The notes under the pieces were generated by a model that saw nothing but the letters and a program-made list of their open reading frames with translations, searched no databases and was not told where the DNA came from. Source: Deinococcus taeanensis (GTDB lineage: Bacteria; Deinococcota; Deinococci; Deinococcales; Deinococcaceae). Taken from it: a stretch of DNA of 64,000 bases. Location: positions 8,001 through 72,000 of the forward strand of contig NZ_CP083456.1 of assembly GCF_020229735.1 (NCBI RefSeq). Reading direction: 5' to 3'. Shown in pieces: positions 35,149 to 42,616 of the stretch; the stretch's first letter is position 1; every line of letters starts with the position of its first letter. Made by a program: the position numbers and the translations under genes.

Positions 35149-35468
35149 CGCCCGTGGGCGGGCGAACGCATCAGCGGGACGAAGGGGGGGGCGGCGCCGA
35201 AGGGCTTGCCTCAAGCGGTTTGACTGGGAGTCCGCCGCCGGACCCCTCCGGCCTGGCCACGCTCACGCCGCCTGGACTGCGGGGAGACTTGAGGAGAACG
35301 TCCGGCGCAGCGACGAGACCGGGACACACCGGCCGGGGCCGGCGACACGTTCACGCCGCCGGATGTCTTCAGGGCCGCCTGGGCAGCGGGCTGGACACCG
35401 GGGCGTCGCGGTGAAGGTCCCGGTCGGCTGGCTCCTCCGGCGCGGAGGGGTTTTCTTCCCGGTGCGAA
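35149..35468. other. 320 bases without a gene
   Basis: This is the intergenic stretch between the hypothetical gene's start and the end of tetR. Nothing was recognised in it. Confidence 0.5.
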
Positions 35469-36053
35469 TCAGGGCAGCAGGCGTTCCAGGTGCTGGTCGA
35501 GCGCGGTGACGACCTGGTCCCGGGTGAGCTTTTGCATCAGCCGGTGGAGGGTGAGCCCGTCGATCAGGGCGTGGAGCGCCGTGGCCTCGGCGGCGGGGTC
35601 GCGGCCCGGCGCCAACAGCTGGTGGCGGTGCAGCTGCTGCATGACGCGGTGGAGTTCGTCCTGAAGGCCGTCAAACGCGACGCCCTGCGCATCTGCGATC
35701 TGCGGGGTGGCCTGGCCGTGGGCCACGAAGGCAAGCCAGATGCCCGCTTCACAGGTGCGTTCCTCGTCCAGTGGCAGCAGTTCGTGCAGCATGGTGCGCA
35801 GCTGGTTGCGCGGCGTGCCGGCCGGTCGGGCCGCGGTGAGGCGGGCCTGGACGCGGCGCCCGACATGCTGAGCAGCGAAACTGAGAATGGCTTCGCGGGT
35901 GGGCAGGTAATGGCGGATGGCGCCGGTCGACCATCCGGTGGTGTCGGCGAGGTGGCGGAGGGTGACGTGCTCAATGCCGCCGGTGCGGATCAGCTGCCAG
36001 ACGGCGAGAGCAAGGGCTGTCCGGCGCGCGTCATGATCTACTTGTCGGGGCAT
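35469..36053 (-). CDS. TetR family transcriptional regulator
   Basis: The protein has 194 residues from ATG 36053. The N-terminal helix-turn-helix (about 10-60) reads HVTLRHLADTTGWSTGAIRHYLPTRE... in TetR order. The C-terminal helical ligand domain (about 75-190) is of the BetI-like TetR_C_6 kind, with CEAGIWLAFVAHG and ALIDGLTLHRLM. The GTG at 36068 would lie inside the operator palindrome and is less likely. It is divergent from a membrane protein gene with a 76-base gap that holds two matching palindromes. It therefore most likely represses both itself and the membrane protein until it binds a small ligand. Confidence 0.92.
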   Translation of the reverse strand: MPRQVDHDARRTALALAVWQLIRTGGIEHVTLRHLADTTGWSTGAIRHYLPTREAILSFAAQHVGRRVQARLTAARPAGTPRNQLRTMLHELLPLDEERTCEAGIWLAFVAHGQATPQIADAQGVAFDGLQDELHRVMQQLHRHQLLAPGRDPAAEATALHALIDGLTLHRLMQKLTRDQVVTALDQHLERLLP

Positions 36054-36060
36054 GTCTTTT

Positions 36061-36080
36061 TTTAGCACAGCTGTGCTAAA
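36061..36080. promoter_or_regulatory. TetR operator O1, perfect 20-bp palindrome
   Basis: TTTAGCACAGCTGTGCTAAA is perfectly self-complementary and lies seven bases before the tetR ATG. Its core TTTnGCAC-N4-GTGCnAAA is repeated at 36096-36115. The position over the divergent start region is what an autorepressor needs. Confidence 0.75.
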
Positions 36081-36085
36081 GTTGC

Positions 36086-36125
36086 CCTCAGCGGTTTTCG
36101 CACGAGTGTGCGAAAACCGCTGAGG
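36086..36125. promoter_or_regulatory. Operator O2 within an 18-bp inverted repeat that also covers the RBS
   Basis: CCTCAGCGGTTTTCGCAC, a GAGT spacer and the exact complement give 18-bp arms. The centre repeats the O1 core (TTTnGCAC-N4-GTGCnAAA); the centres are 35 bp apart. The right arm ends CTGAGG, which is the only Shine-Dalgarno-like sequence for the ATG at 36130. In RNA the hairpin would bury the ribosome binding site. Confidence 0.7.
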
Positions 36126-36129
36126 CCCT

Positions 36130-36693
36130 ATGACCTACTCCCTGCTGTTCACCCTGGAAGTCTCGTTCTGGTTCCTGCTGCTCAGTGGCCTTCTCGCCCG
36201 CTATCGCCTGCGTCACCTCCGGCTCAGTGCCACCCTGCTGGCGCTGGCGCCCCTCGCCGACGTCGCCCTGCTGGGCTTCACCCTCGCTGACCTCTCCCGG
36301 GGCGCCACAGCCACCCCCGCCCACGCGCTCGCTGCTGTTTTCGTCGCCCTCAGCGTCGTTCAGGGGCACACCCTGATTCAGACCCTGGACGGCGCCGTTC
36401 ACCGCATGGCGACCCGCAAACCCCTCCGGCCCCCTCCGGTCTACGGCGCCGTCCGGGCTCAGAAAGAACGGACCCACTGGTGGCTGCATGCCGGCACCTT
36501 CGCCCTCGCAAGCGCCATGCTGCTGGGCGCGCACGCCTGGGTAGGCGCCCCCGCCCGCACCGAGGTGTTCCCTCAGGTCATTCATTACTGGTCGGTCCTT
36601 CTCAGCATCGACTTCCTGGTCTCGTTCAGCTACACCCTCTGGCCGAAGGAAGCGCCGCAGCCCACGCCCCCAGCTTCACCCACCGGCGAGTGA
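36130..36693 (+). CDS. Hypothetical membrane protein, probable TetR target
   Basis: The 187-residue protein has about five hydrophobic helices (roughly 4-24, 33-54, 63-83, 120-141 and 150-172). The third loop is basic (HRMATRKPLRPPPVYG), and the C-terminal tail is Pro-rich. The family is not recognised. It is the only gene divergent from tetR and sits under two operator copies, so it is likely induced by the regulator's ligand and may help export or tolerate it. That role is inference from layout. Confidence 0.72.
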   Translation: MTYSLLFTLEVSFWFLLLSGLLARYRLRHLRLSATLLALAPLADVALLGFTLADLSRGATATPAHALAAVFVALSVVQGHTLIQTLDGAVHRMATRKPLRPPPVYGAVRAQKERTHWWLHAGTFALASAMLLGAHAWVGAPARTEVFPQVIHYWSVLLSIDFLVSFSYTLWPKEAPQPTPPASPTGE

Positions 36694-37269
36694 CTGCTCC
36701 GGCGCAGGAGCAGCTGGAGGAGCAAAGCGGCCTGGCGCTGCCCAGGCCGGAGCTGCCGGAAAATCCGCGACGCCCTCCCGCGCCTGCCGCCGCTCAGACA
36801 CCCGGACCGGCACCTGCGTCCGGCCCGGCGCGTGATGCTGGCCGTACCTATAACCCCAGCCCTGAGCGACGACGGCCCCCGGCACCCAGGGCGTCCGGTC
36901 CCGGCAAGGCAACAGGTGCGCAGCGTCACGCGCAGTGGTGACCCTCCACCTTCCCAGCGCCGTGCTCGCCCTCGTCACCGGTGGCCCCACTGTGTCCATC
37001 CTTAAGCGCCGGGCTTGGCGGGAGACAGCCTCCACAAGATAGGCGTAGTCTCTCTTACCTAAGTCCTGTTAGGTAAGAGAGAGACTGTGCTTCTTCCCGG
37101 ACGTCCCGTGCCGCCTGGCCCTCACCCCAGACACGCCTGAAAAAACACTGTCCAGGACGACTGCAAACCATGCGTCCTTACAGGAAGGCCAGGAAGGCCC
37201 CTCCAAAATGTTTTGAAGGGTCCAGCACCCGGCGCAGGACGGTGAAGGGCGGTCGAAACCGCCCCCGGT
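36694..37269. other. 575 bases without a credible gene; holds an orphan palindrome
   Basis: This intergenic DNA lies between the membrane protein and the end of a truncated acetyltransferase. The only structure seen is the inverted repeat at 37049-37082. Open frames here are low-complexity and unsupported. Confidence 0.5.
37049..37082. repeat. 14-bp perfect inverted repeat with no gene beside it
   Basis: TCTCTCTTACCTAA, a GTCCTG spacer and the exact complement make up the repeat. The inner TTACCTAA/TTAGGTAA halves look like an operator of a dimeric regulator. There is no T run, so it is not a typical terminator. It lies 200 bases from the nearest gene end. Confidence 0.65.
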
Positions 37270-37836
37270 CTACGCCCCGACCTCGTCAGGCGCAGCCCGC
37301 ACCTGCGCGAGGCGCCGCCTGAGTTTCGGGAGGACCCCTGCGAAGCGCTCCCGGTCCGTCTGCCACCGCTGCAACGGGTCGCCTGTGAGTAAATCAGTGA
37401 GCAGCGCCGGATGCTGCGCCCAGTTCTGAATCCGGGTGAGCAGCCGGGTCGTGCGGTTGTCCAGCGTGAAGGTGCAGTACACCACGTCCAGGCCCAGCCC
37501 GTTCAACGCCCAGTCCTGTAGGGGCAGTGAGCCTTCCAGCGCGTGGGCCGGTGCGTTGACGCAGGTGTACCGGCCCAATTCGCCTTCTGCCCCGCTGATG
37601 TTGCTCAGGCCGATCACGCCGACGATCGCCTGGGACGCCTGGTCACAGCTCGCGAAGTAATAATCGTCGGGCGCCGCCTGTTGCCGGCGGATCCAGGCCC
37701 GCTGCTGGTCCAGGGCCGGGTGGGTGGCGTGCAGGTGCGCGCCGATTCGGGCGTCAGGGTGGCTGTACCTGGCGGTGGTGATCGACCTGCACTCGCGCAG
37801 GGTGGTGGGCTGGTCGATGAGTGAGCGCATGACCAC
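37270..37836 (-). pseudogene. GNAT acetyltransferase (RimJ/RimL-like), N-terminus replaced by IS3 DNA
   Basis: The 188-codon frame is GNAT-like in its body: IVGVIGLSNISGAEGELGRY, LQDWALNGLGLDVVYCTFTL and NRTTRLLTRIQNW follow the RimJ/RimL order (acetyl-CoA strand, then the C-terminal helix). The first 25 or so codons (37836 to about 37760) are the antisense of the IS3-type transposase fragment, not GNAT sequence, so the true N-terminus was removed by the insertion. The product would lack the first strand and helix of the fold. It is probably inactive, though the body shows no stop codons. Confidence 0.65.
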
Positions 37837-38165
37837 CGACCTTCCCTTAGCAGCCCTACGGATGGCGTGCGAACGTCGTCGCCCACCGGGACTGCTGTAT
37901 CACTCGGACAGGGGGAACCAATACGCGAGTCGGTCCTGGAGGGGATGGGCATGACATGCAGCACGAGCCGGAAGGGGGATTGTTGGGAGAACGCTGTCGT
38001 AGAAAGCTTCTTTGCGAACCTCAAGCAAAAGGAGGTCGCCGAGACGGTCGATGTAACCCGGCAGGAGGCCCGGTCAGCCTTGTGACCTGACCTGGAGGTG
38101 TTCTACAACAGGGAACGCAGACATTCGTCGCGGGCCGCTTCACGCCCGGTCCATCTCAGCGGGGC
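37760..38165 (+). mobile_element. IS3-family transposase (OrfB) 3' fragment
   Basis: Plus-strand translation gives [20 protein letters not shown] and [14 protein letters not shown] (rve integrase core, second aspartate in HSDRG). After a frameshift near 37935 comes SRKGDCWENAVVESFFANLK (catalytic glutamate). Then an in-frame TGA at 38083-38085 precedes EVFYNRERRHSS. The 5' half of the element and both terminal repeats are missing. It is a dead remnant that truncated the gene on its left. Confidence 0.85.
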
Positions 38166-38235
38166 AACTCCAGTCATTTTGTTGATCCACCCATCAGATG
38201 ACAAACACCATCCGCAGCCTCCATTATCTTCAAGT

Positions 38236-38739
38236 GTGGACGTTCCGCAGCCTGTTGAATCTGTCGTCCGCAACCAGAAGACCGGGCAAAAGGCTCACTT
38301 AAGGGTGTCCAATGCCGGCTTCGCCGCTGTGTTTGAACTGCTGATTGGTAAGAGACGCATTGGCTACGCCAACTGCGCAGCACTGAGTGACATGGACTAC
38401 ATGCTCAGCGATCTGATGATTGAAGAGCAGCACCAACCACAAGGCTTCCTTCGCATGTTGAGAAAGCCGCTCAAGCACCGGCGGAATGGATGGGGCACCT
38501 TGCTGCTTGAGGCTGTGATTGACGAAGCACAAGCCTGTGGTTTTCGGAGGATCTACGCAGAAGTCACCCCCACGGGGCTGCAGGAGAACCCGGCGCTCCT
38601 CGCGTGGTACGAAAAACACGGCTTCCGGCGTTCGAAAAGGGCGGCTTCGCAACCCGGTTGGCTCTGTCTCGAGCGGCGACTGAACAACGCTGCTTCACCA
38701 GACAAACGCAAATTTGCGGCAGGGAACCACATCTATTGA
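38236..38739 (+). CDS. GNAT acetyltransferase with C-terminus altered by IS630 insertion
   Basis: From GTG 38236 there are 167 residues. AGFAAVFELLIGKRRIGYAN is an N-terminal strand pair, and RNGWGTLLLEAVIDEAQACG is the acetyl-CoA binding loop (R/Q-x-x-G-x-G/A type). NPALLAWYEKHGFRR is the terminal GNAT motif. The frame is open further 5' into transposase sequence, so earlier starts are artefacts. TTATCT six bases before the GTG may be a leaderless -10. The stop codon TGA (38737-38739) belongs to the IS630 end, so the last few residues (about NHIY) differ from the original protein. It could still be active. Confidence 0.65.
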   Translation: MDVPQPVESVVRNQKTGQKAHLRVSNAGFAAVFELLIGKRRIGYANCAALSDMDYMLSDLMIEEQHQPQGFLRMLRKPLKHRRNGWGTLLLEAVIDEAQACGFRRIYAEVTPTGLQENPALLAWYEKHGFRRSKRAASQPGWLCLERRLNNAASPDKRKFAAGNHIY

Positions 38740-39782
38740 TAACGGTCCAAATACAAGTTGCTCACTTGGATGAAGTATGGTTCCTAGGCAACCCTCCAAG
38801 TACACCCGCGCCCAGCTCGACGAACGACTCGCCGCCCTGCCCGTCATCCAAGCCGGTGGTCAGACCACCCAGCAGATGGCGAATCAATGTGGTGTCTCCA
38901 TCCACACCATCTCCACCTGGAAGGAGCGCCTCAAACGTCAGGGCGGTCTGGACGCCACCGTCACGCCCGGTCGGCCGGGCCGCTTGACGTCGGAACAACG
39001 GCAACAGCTTGGCACCCTCCTCCAGGAGGGTGCTCGCGCGTTTGGATTTCCGGATGGCACCTGGGCGACGCCTCGGATGCGTGAGGTCATCGGTCGTCGG
39101 TTGGGCGTGTGGTCTCACCCCGATCATGTTCGCAAGCTGCTTCGCCGACTGGGCTTTTCACCTCAACGACCGAGCACAGGCGCGCTCGAGTAGAACGAGA
39201 CTGCGGTGCGAATCTGGGTGCAGACCACGCGCCCAGCGGTCGAAAAAAAGGTCTCGCTCGGCGCGACCCTGGTGGATCTGAATGAAGTGGGCTTCAGCTT
39301 GAACGGTGTGGTGCGCCGAACGTTGGCGCCCAAGGAAAGACGCCCAGTGTGCGTCTTCCTGCCAATTGGCAGAAGCTGTCAACCATTGGTGCAATCACCT
39401 GTACGGGGCACTTCCTGCAGCACACGCAGGGAGGCGCCATCAAGACGTCCAACGTACTGGCGTTCCTGGCACATGTCTTGAAGCATGTCCCAGGTGAGGT
39501 GATCCTCGTGCTGGACAATGCCGCCTTTCACCGAGCGAAAGCCGTCTCGGCTTTCGTGGAGACCGGAGAACGCCTCACCCTGGTCTATGTGCCGCCCTAC
39601 TCGCCAGAAGTGAATCCTATTGAGAAAGTCTGGGCGTACGTAAAGCGCAACGTGCTCGGCAATTTCTGTGCCAAAACCACCAAAGAACGCAAAGAGCGGC
39701 TCCGTTCGGGGTGGCAGCGGGTGCGGTCTATCAGCCTGCCACAACGGCTGATGGCGGCAACTCCGATTTAAACCGGTATCAA
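38736..39782 (+). mobile_element. IS630-family element with terminal repeats and TA target site
   Basis: The element is 1,047 bp. The left end TTGATAACGGTCCAAATAC and the complement of the right end TTGATACCGGTTTAAATC match well over about 26 bases and share GTTGC further in. Both ends are flanked by TA (38734-38735 and 39783-39784), the target duplication used by IS630. The single transposase gene is broken (see the next entry), so the element can move only if a partner enzyme acts on it. Confidence 0.85.
38777..39771 (+). pseudogene. IS630-family transposase, nonsense and frameshift
   Basis: The N-terminal helix-turn-helix has GGQTTQQMANQCGVSIHTIS, followed by RLGVWSHPDHVRKLLRRLGF. An amber codon at 39191-39193 follows STGALE. 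The same frame then reads IWVQTTRPAVEKKV and GATLVDLNEVGFSLNGVVRR. Near 39350 it shifts to another frame, giving LPANWQKLSTIGAIT, LVLDNAAFHRAKAV (second catalytic aspartate) and VYVPPYSPEVNPIEKVW (catalytic glutamate). The first catalytic aspartate of the family (normally DE before the GF) appears as NE, so even a repaired frame may be inactive. Confidence 0.88.
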
Positions 39783-39786
39783 TAGG

Positions 39787-40011
39787 TCACGCAGGTGATC
39801 GATCCAGCATCGGCTTGACCTGCACGCTGGCCCACAGGCTGCTCTTCCTGGTGCGGAATCCGGCCACGTTCAGTTTTGCGGCAATGGCGGCGAAGCTGTC
39901 TTTCTGCGCTCTGCGATTGGCAGCGTACGCCATCGCCTGCTGACACCGCCGTTGCCGGGCTCGGCTGGGCTGCCCGCACGGCCGGCAGATGCGACCGGGC
40001 CAGCCAGTCAC
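39787..40011 (-). pseudogene. Small recombinase-like remnant
   Basis: The 74-codon frame contains SFAAIAAKLNVAGFRTRKSS followed by LWASVQVKPMLDR. This pattern (helix, RT, short basic loop, W, helix ending in ML) is common in the recombinase domain of large serine recombinases. The N-terminal 30 residues are Cys/Arg/Pro-rich and look non-coding. It is too short for a recombinase, so it is at best a fragment left of the IS630 insertion. The assignment is weak. Confidence 0.3.
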
Positions 40012-40093
40012 CAGCCTCGACTGTCCCGCAGGCTCGACTGGGGGCCGACATCCGGCGCCGCCCGGACACCACCCCCCCGGGGACCGCGCGGTC

Positions 40094-40834
40094 CTAGAAC
40101 GCTTGACCGCCGCCAGCAGCGGCGAGTCCCGGGGCTGGTGCCTTCAGTTCCCTTCCAGCCCTGCGCGCTGAGCTCAGTTCGCGCACTTCATACACCGTGC
40201 TGCCGCTGCTCTCCGGCTGCGCGGCGGCGGGACGCAGCAGCTGAAACGCGCCCCGGTCGGAGCGGACCGTGAGGGGCAGGTCAGCGTCGAGCACCTCCGG
40301 CACGTCACGCACCCGCAGCAGCGGCGTGAGCGCGCCGCGCCACGCGGCGCCGACCACCGCGCCCGGCGGCAGGTCGACCGGACTCACGAACGCCACGTCC
40401 AGCGCGAGGCGCAGCACGCCCGCGAGTTGCTGCAGGGCCACCATGGTGTGCGCCTGGAAGAACGGGTCGGTCATGCGCGCCAGGGCCGCGGGGTCCATCC
40501 CGGCGCGCCGGGCCACCTCCCGGTAACTCAGGCCGCTGGCCGCCACGGCCCGGGCCACCTGCAGGCTCACCGGATTCAGGGCGGCGGGCGACACCAGCAG
40601 CTGCTCCACCTCCCGGCCCGCGTAGGCGGCCTGAAGGTCGCCCGGCAGGTCGGCCAGGCCCGTGGCCCACGGGCGGGGCGCCGGCGCGGCAGAATCCAGC
40701 AGGTGCAGCGCCAGGCCTTGTGCCAGGGCGCCGGCCACCTCGTCGCGGGTCGCTGCGGTGGCCAGCACCGTCAGATCGGGAATGAGGCCCGCGTACCCCA
40801 GGGCGGTCCGGGTGATGAGGGCGAGGTACGTCAC
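40094..40834 (-). CDS. hicB: HicB-like antitoxin with a long C-terminal extension
   Basis: The protein has 246 residues. It begins YLALITRTALGYAGLIPDL and continues GALAQGLALHLLD, the degenerate RNase-H-like fold of HicB antitoxins. A helix-turn-helix follows (about 90-150, with ASGLSYREVARRAGMDPAAL). Typical HicB proteins end there; this one goes on for about 95 more residues with a beta-rich segment (VVGAAWRGALTPLLRV, LTVRSDRGAFQLLRP). Its GTG overlaps the hicA stop (GTGA). It should neutralise HicA and bind the promoter. The frame is open well upstream, but that part is hicA read in another frame. Confidence 0.78.
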   Translation of the reverse strand: MTYLALITRTALGYAGLIPDLTVLATAATRDEVAGALAQGLALHLLDSAAPAPRPWATGLADLPGDLQAAYAGREVEQLLVSPAALNPVSLQVARAVAASGLSYREVARRAGMDPAALARMTDPFFQAHTMVALQQLAGVLRLALDVAFVSPVDLPPGAVVGAAWRGALTPLLRVRDVPEVLDADLPLTVRSDRGAFQLLRPAAAQPESSGSTVYEVRELSSARRAGRELKAPAPGLAAAGGGQAF

Positions 40835-41067
40835 CGCGTGCCGGGGGCGCACGCCGCGCCGGTGTCCGGCAGCAGGTCCGCGCGGGACAGCCCCAGGCGC
40901 GCGAGGACCGCGGTCACCTGGGCGGGGTCGCATTCGTCCGCGGTGTTTCCGCTGAAGGTGATGAGCCCGCCCGCCGGGTGCAACCAGTGGCGGTGCGGCG
41001 TGCCGATCCGGGGCTGGTAGGTCCACCCGCGCTGGACCAGCAGAGCTTCAAGCTGCCTGACTTTCAT
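40831..41067 (-). CDS. hicA: HicA-like mRNA interferase toxin
   Basis: This 78-residue protein has the double-stranded-RNA-binding-like fold of HicA toxins: KVRQLEALLVQRGWTYQPR, then GTPHRHWLHPAGG (the family has a conserved histidine in a GxxH loop) and LITFSGN, ending with a helix (VTAVLARLGLSRADLL). The C-terminus is longer than usual by about 10 residues. GGTGAGGA lies eight bases before the ATG. It is coupled to hicB by a four-base overlap in the usual toxin-first order. It should cleave mRNA under stress when HicB is degraded. Confidence 0.75.
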   Translation of the reverse strand: MKVRQLEALLVQRGWTYQPRIGTPHRHWLHPAGGLITFSGNTADECDPAQVTAVLARLGLSRADLLPDTGAACAPGTR

Positions 41068-41316
41068 GCGTGCGTCCTCACCGTTGCGCCCATGCTATCA
41101 GCCGCGGCCCGGCCGCGCGGGCCTCCAGGTGTTTGGCGTCCGGCCCCTCACCTTCCTGCGGGCACGCCACCGGACCGCCGCCGCCGGGCTCAGCCGTTAC
41201 AGTGTCGCCTGGGCGCGGCTGGTATGCTCCTGGAACCGCTGATCCTCAGCTCTGCTCTGTGGTCCTGAAGTGGCCCCGGAGCGCATCCTCACCCCCGCTT
41301 CACCAGCAGGTTCACC

Positions 41317-42543
41317 ATGAGCCACGTCGACGACGTCAGCCGCTCCGCTCCGGTCGCTTCCGTTTCTCTCAACGCCACCCTCGAAGCCCAACTGCTGATC
41401 GTCCAGGCGCAGCTGCGTGCCGCCGAAGCGGACGCCCGCGCCGCCCGGCAGCTGTTCACCGACGCGCCCCACGCCGCGTTCCTGCTGACCGCCGACGGGT
41501 GCATCGTGGACGCCAACGCCCAGGCCTACGCCCTGCTCAGCGCGGACGCACCCACCCTGACCCGCCGGCGCCTGGGGCAGTGGCTTTCCCCCGCGTCACA
41601 ACCCACCCTGACCGCCCTGCTCAAAGGGGTGTTCGCGGGCCCCGCCTCCCAGGGCGCGGAGCTGACCCTCGTGACGTCCGACGGGGCCCTGCAGGCGGTG
41701 ATGGTGCGGGTCCGCGTGTGCCCGGCACCGGGGGCGGCCCCCACCTGCCAGCTTGTGATGACTGACGTCACGGCGCTCAAGGAAGCCAACCGCGCGCTGC
41801 TGGACGAGGCCGAAGGGCTCCGCGCGCAGTTGGCGTCGCATGAAGCGAGACACCGCCGGCTGGACGACGAGGTGCGCGAGGTGGTGGGGGCCACGCAGGT
41901 GCAGCTGCAGTTGCAGCTCGCCCGCGTGCAGACGGGCCTGAACCTGCACTGCCGCTCGCTGCCCGCCGCGGCGCAGCGCTGCCCGCACCTCCACCTGACG
42001 CGGGACGCGCTGGGCGCCACGTTCGGCCTCCTGGGCTGCCTGACGCAGTACGTGCAGGCGCGGCAGCTGCGGGTCCGGCTCAGGAGCGTGGACCTCAACC
42101 AGGTGCTCGCGGACGTCATGAAGGACCTGCAGCCCCGCCTGAAGGGCCGCGAGGTGCAGGTCACCGCCGGGGACCTGCCGACCGTGCTGGGCGACAGCCG
42201 GGCGCTGCAGCTGATTCTCGGGGAGTACCTGGGCAATGCCCTGAAATTCACCCGCACGCGGGACGCCGCGAACGTGCGCGTGCTGGTGGAGGACACGGCG
42301 CAGGCCTACCTGATCGGCGTGCAGGACAACGGGGTCGGGTTTCACATGCGCCACAGGGACAGGGCCTTCGACCTGTTCGCCCGCCTGCACCCGGCCGGCG
42401 CGTACGAGGGCGCCGGACTCGGCCTGGCCGTGGTGCGCCGCCTGTGTGAGCGCCTCGGGGGCCGCGCGTGGGCCGAAGGGAAGGTCGGGCACGGCGCGAC
42501 GTTCTGGTTCGCGTGTCCGAAAGTGCCTGCGCTGACCCTCTGA
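41317..42543 (+). CDS. PAS sensor with kinase-like ATPase domain but no recognisable H-box
   Basis: The protein has 408 residues. A coiled-coil start (about 22-46) leads into a PAS domain (about 47-160, FTDAPHAAFLLTADGCIVDA to CQLVMTDVTALKEANRA), another coiled coil (about 160-215) and then HATPase_c (about 285-405) with YLGNALKFT, QDNGVGF and GAGLGLAVVRRL. The region where HisKA should stand lacks the SHDLxEP phosphoacceptor segment seen in both neighbouring kinases. It has only degenerate helices (RDALGATFGLLGCLTQYV). It may be a partner or regulator of another kinase, or a divergent kinase. It is soluble. The start is ATG 41317. Confidence 0.8.
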   Translation: MSHVDDVSRSAPVASVSLNATLEAQLLIVQAQLRAAEADARAARQLFTDAPHAAFLLTADGCIVDANAQAYALLSADAPTLTRRRLGQWLSPASQPTLTALLKGVFAGPASQGAELTLVTSDGALQAVMVRVRVCPAPGAAPTCQLVMTDVTALKEANRALLDEAEGLRAQLASHEARHRRLDDEVREVVGATQVQLQLQLARVQTGLNLHCRSLPAAAQRCPHLHLTRDALGATFGLLGCLTQYVQARQLRVRLRSVDLNQVLADVMKDLQPRLKGREVQVTAGDLPTVLGDSRALQLILGEYLGNALKFTRTRDAANVRVLVEDTAQAYLIGVQDNGVGFHMRHRDRAFDLFARLHPAGAYEGAGLGLAVVRRLCERLGGRAWAEGKVGHGATFWFACPKVPALTL

Positions 42544-42616
42544 ACCCGCCTGCGCCGACTGCGGTGCGGGCGCGGACCGCCGGGAATACAGGAACAGACG
42601 CCGGGCCGCTGCGCCT

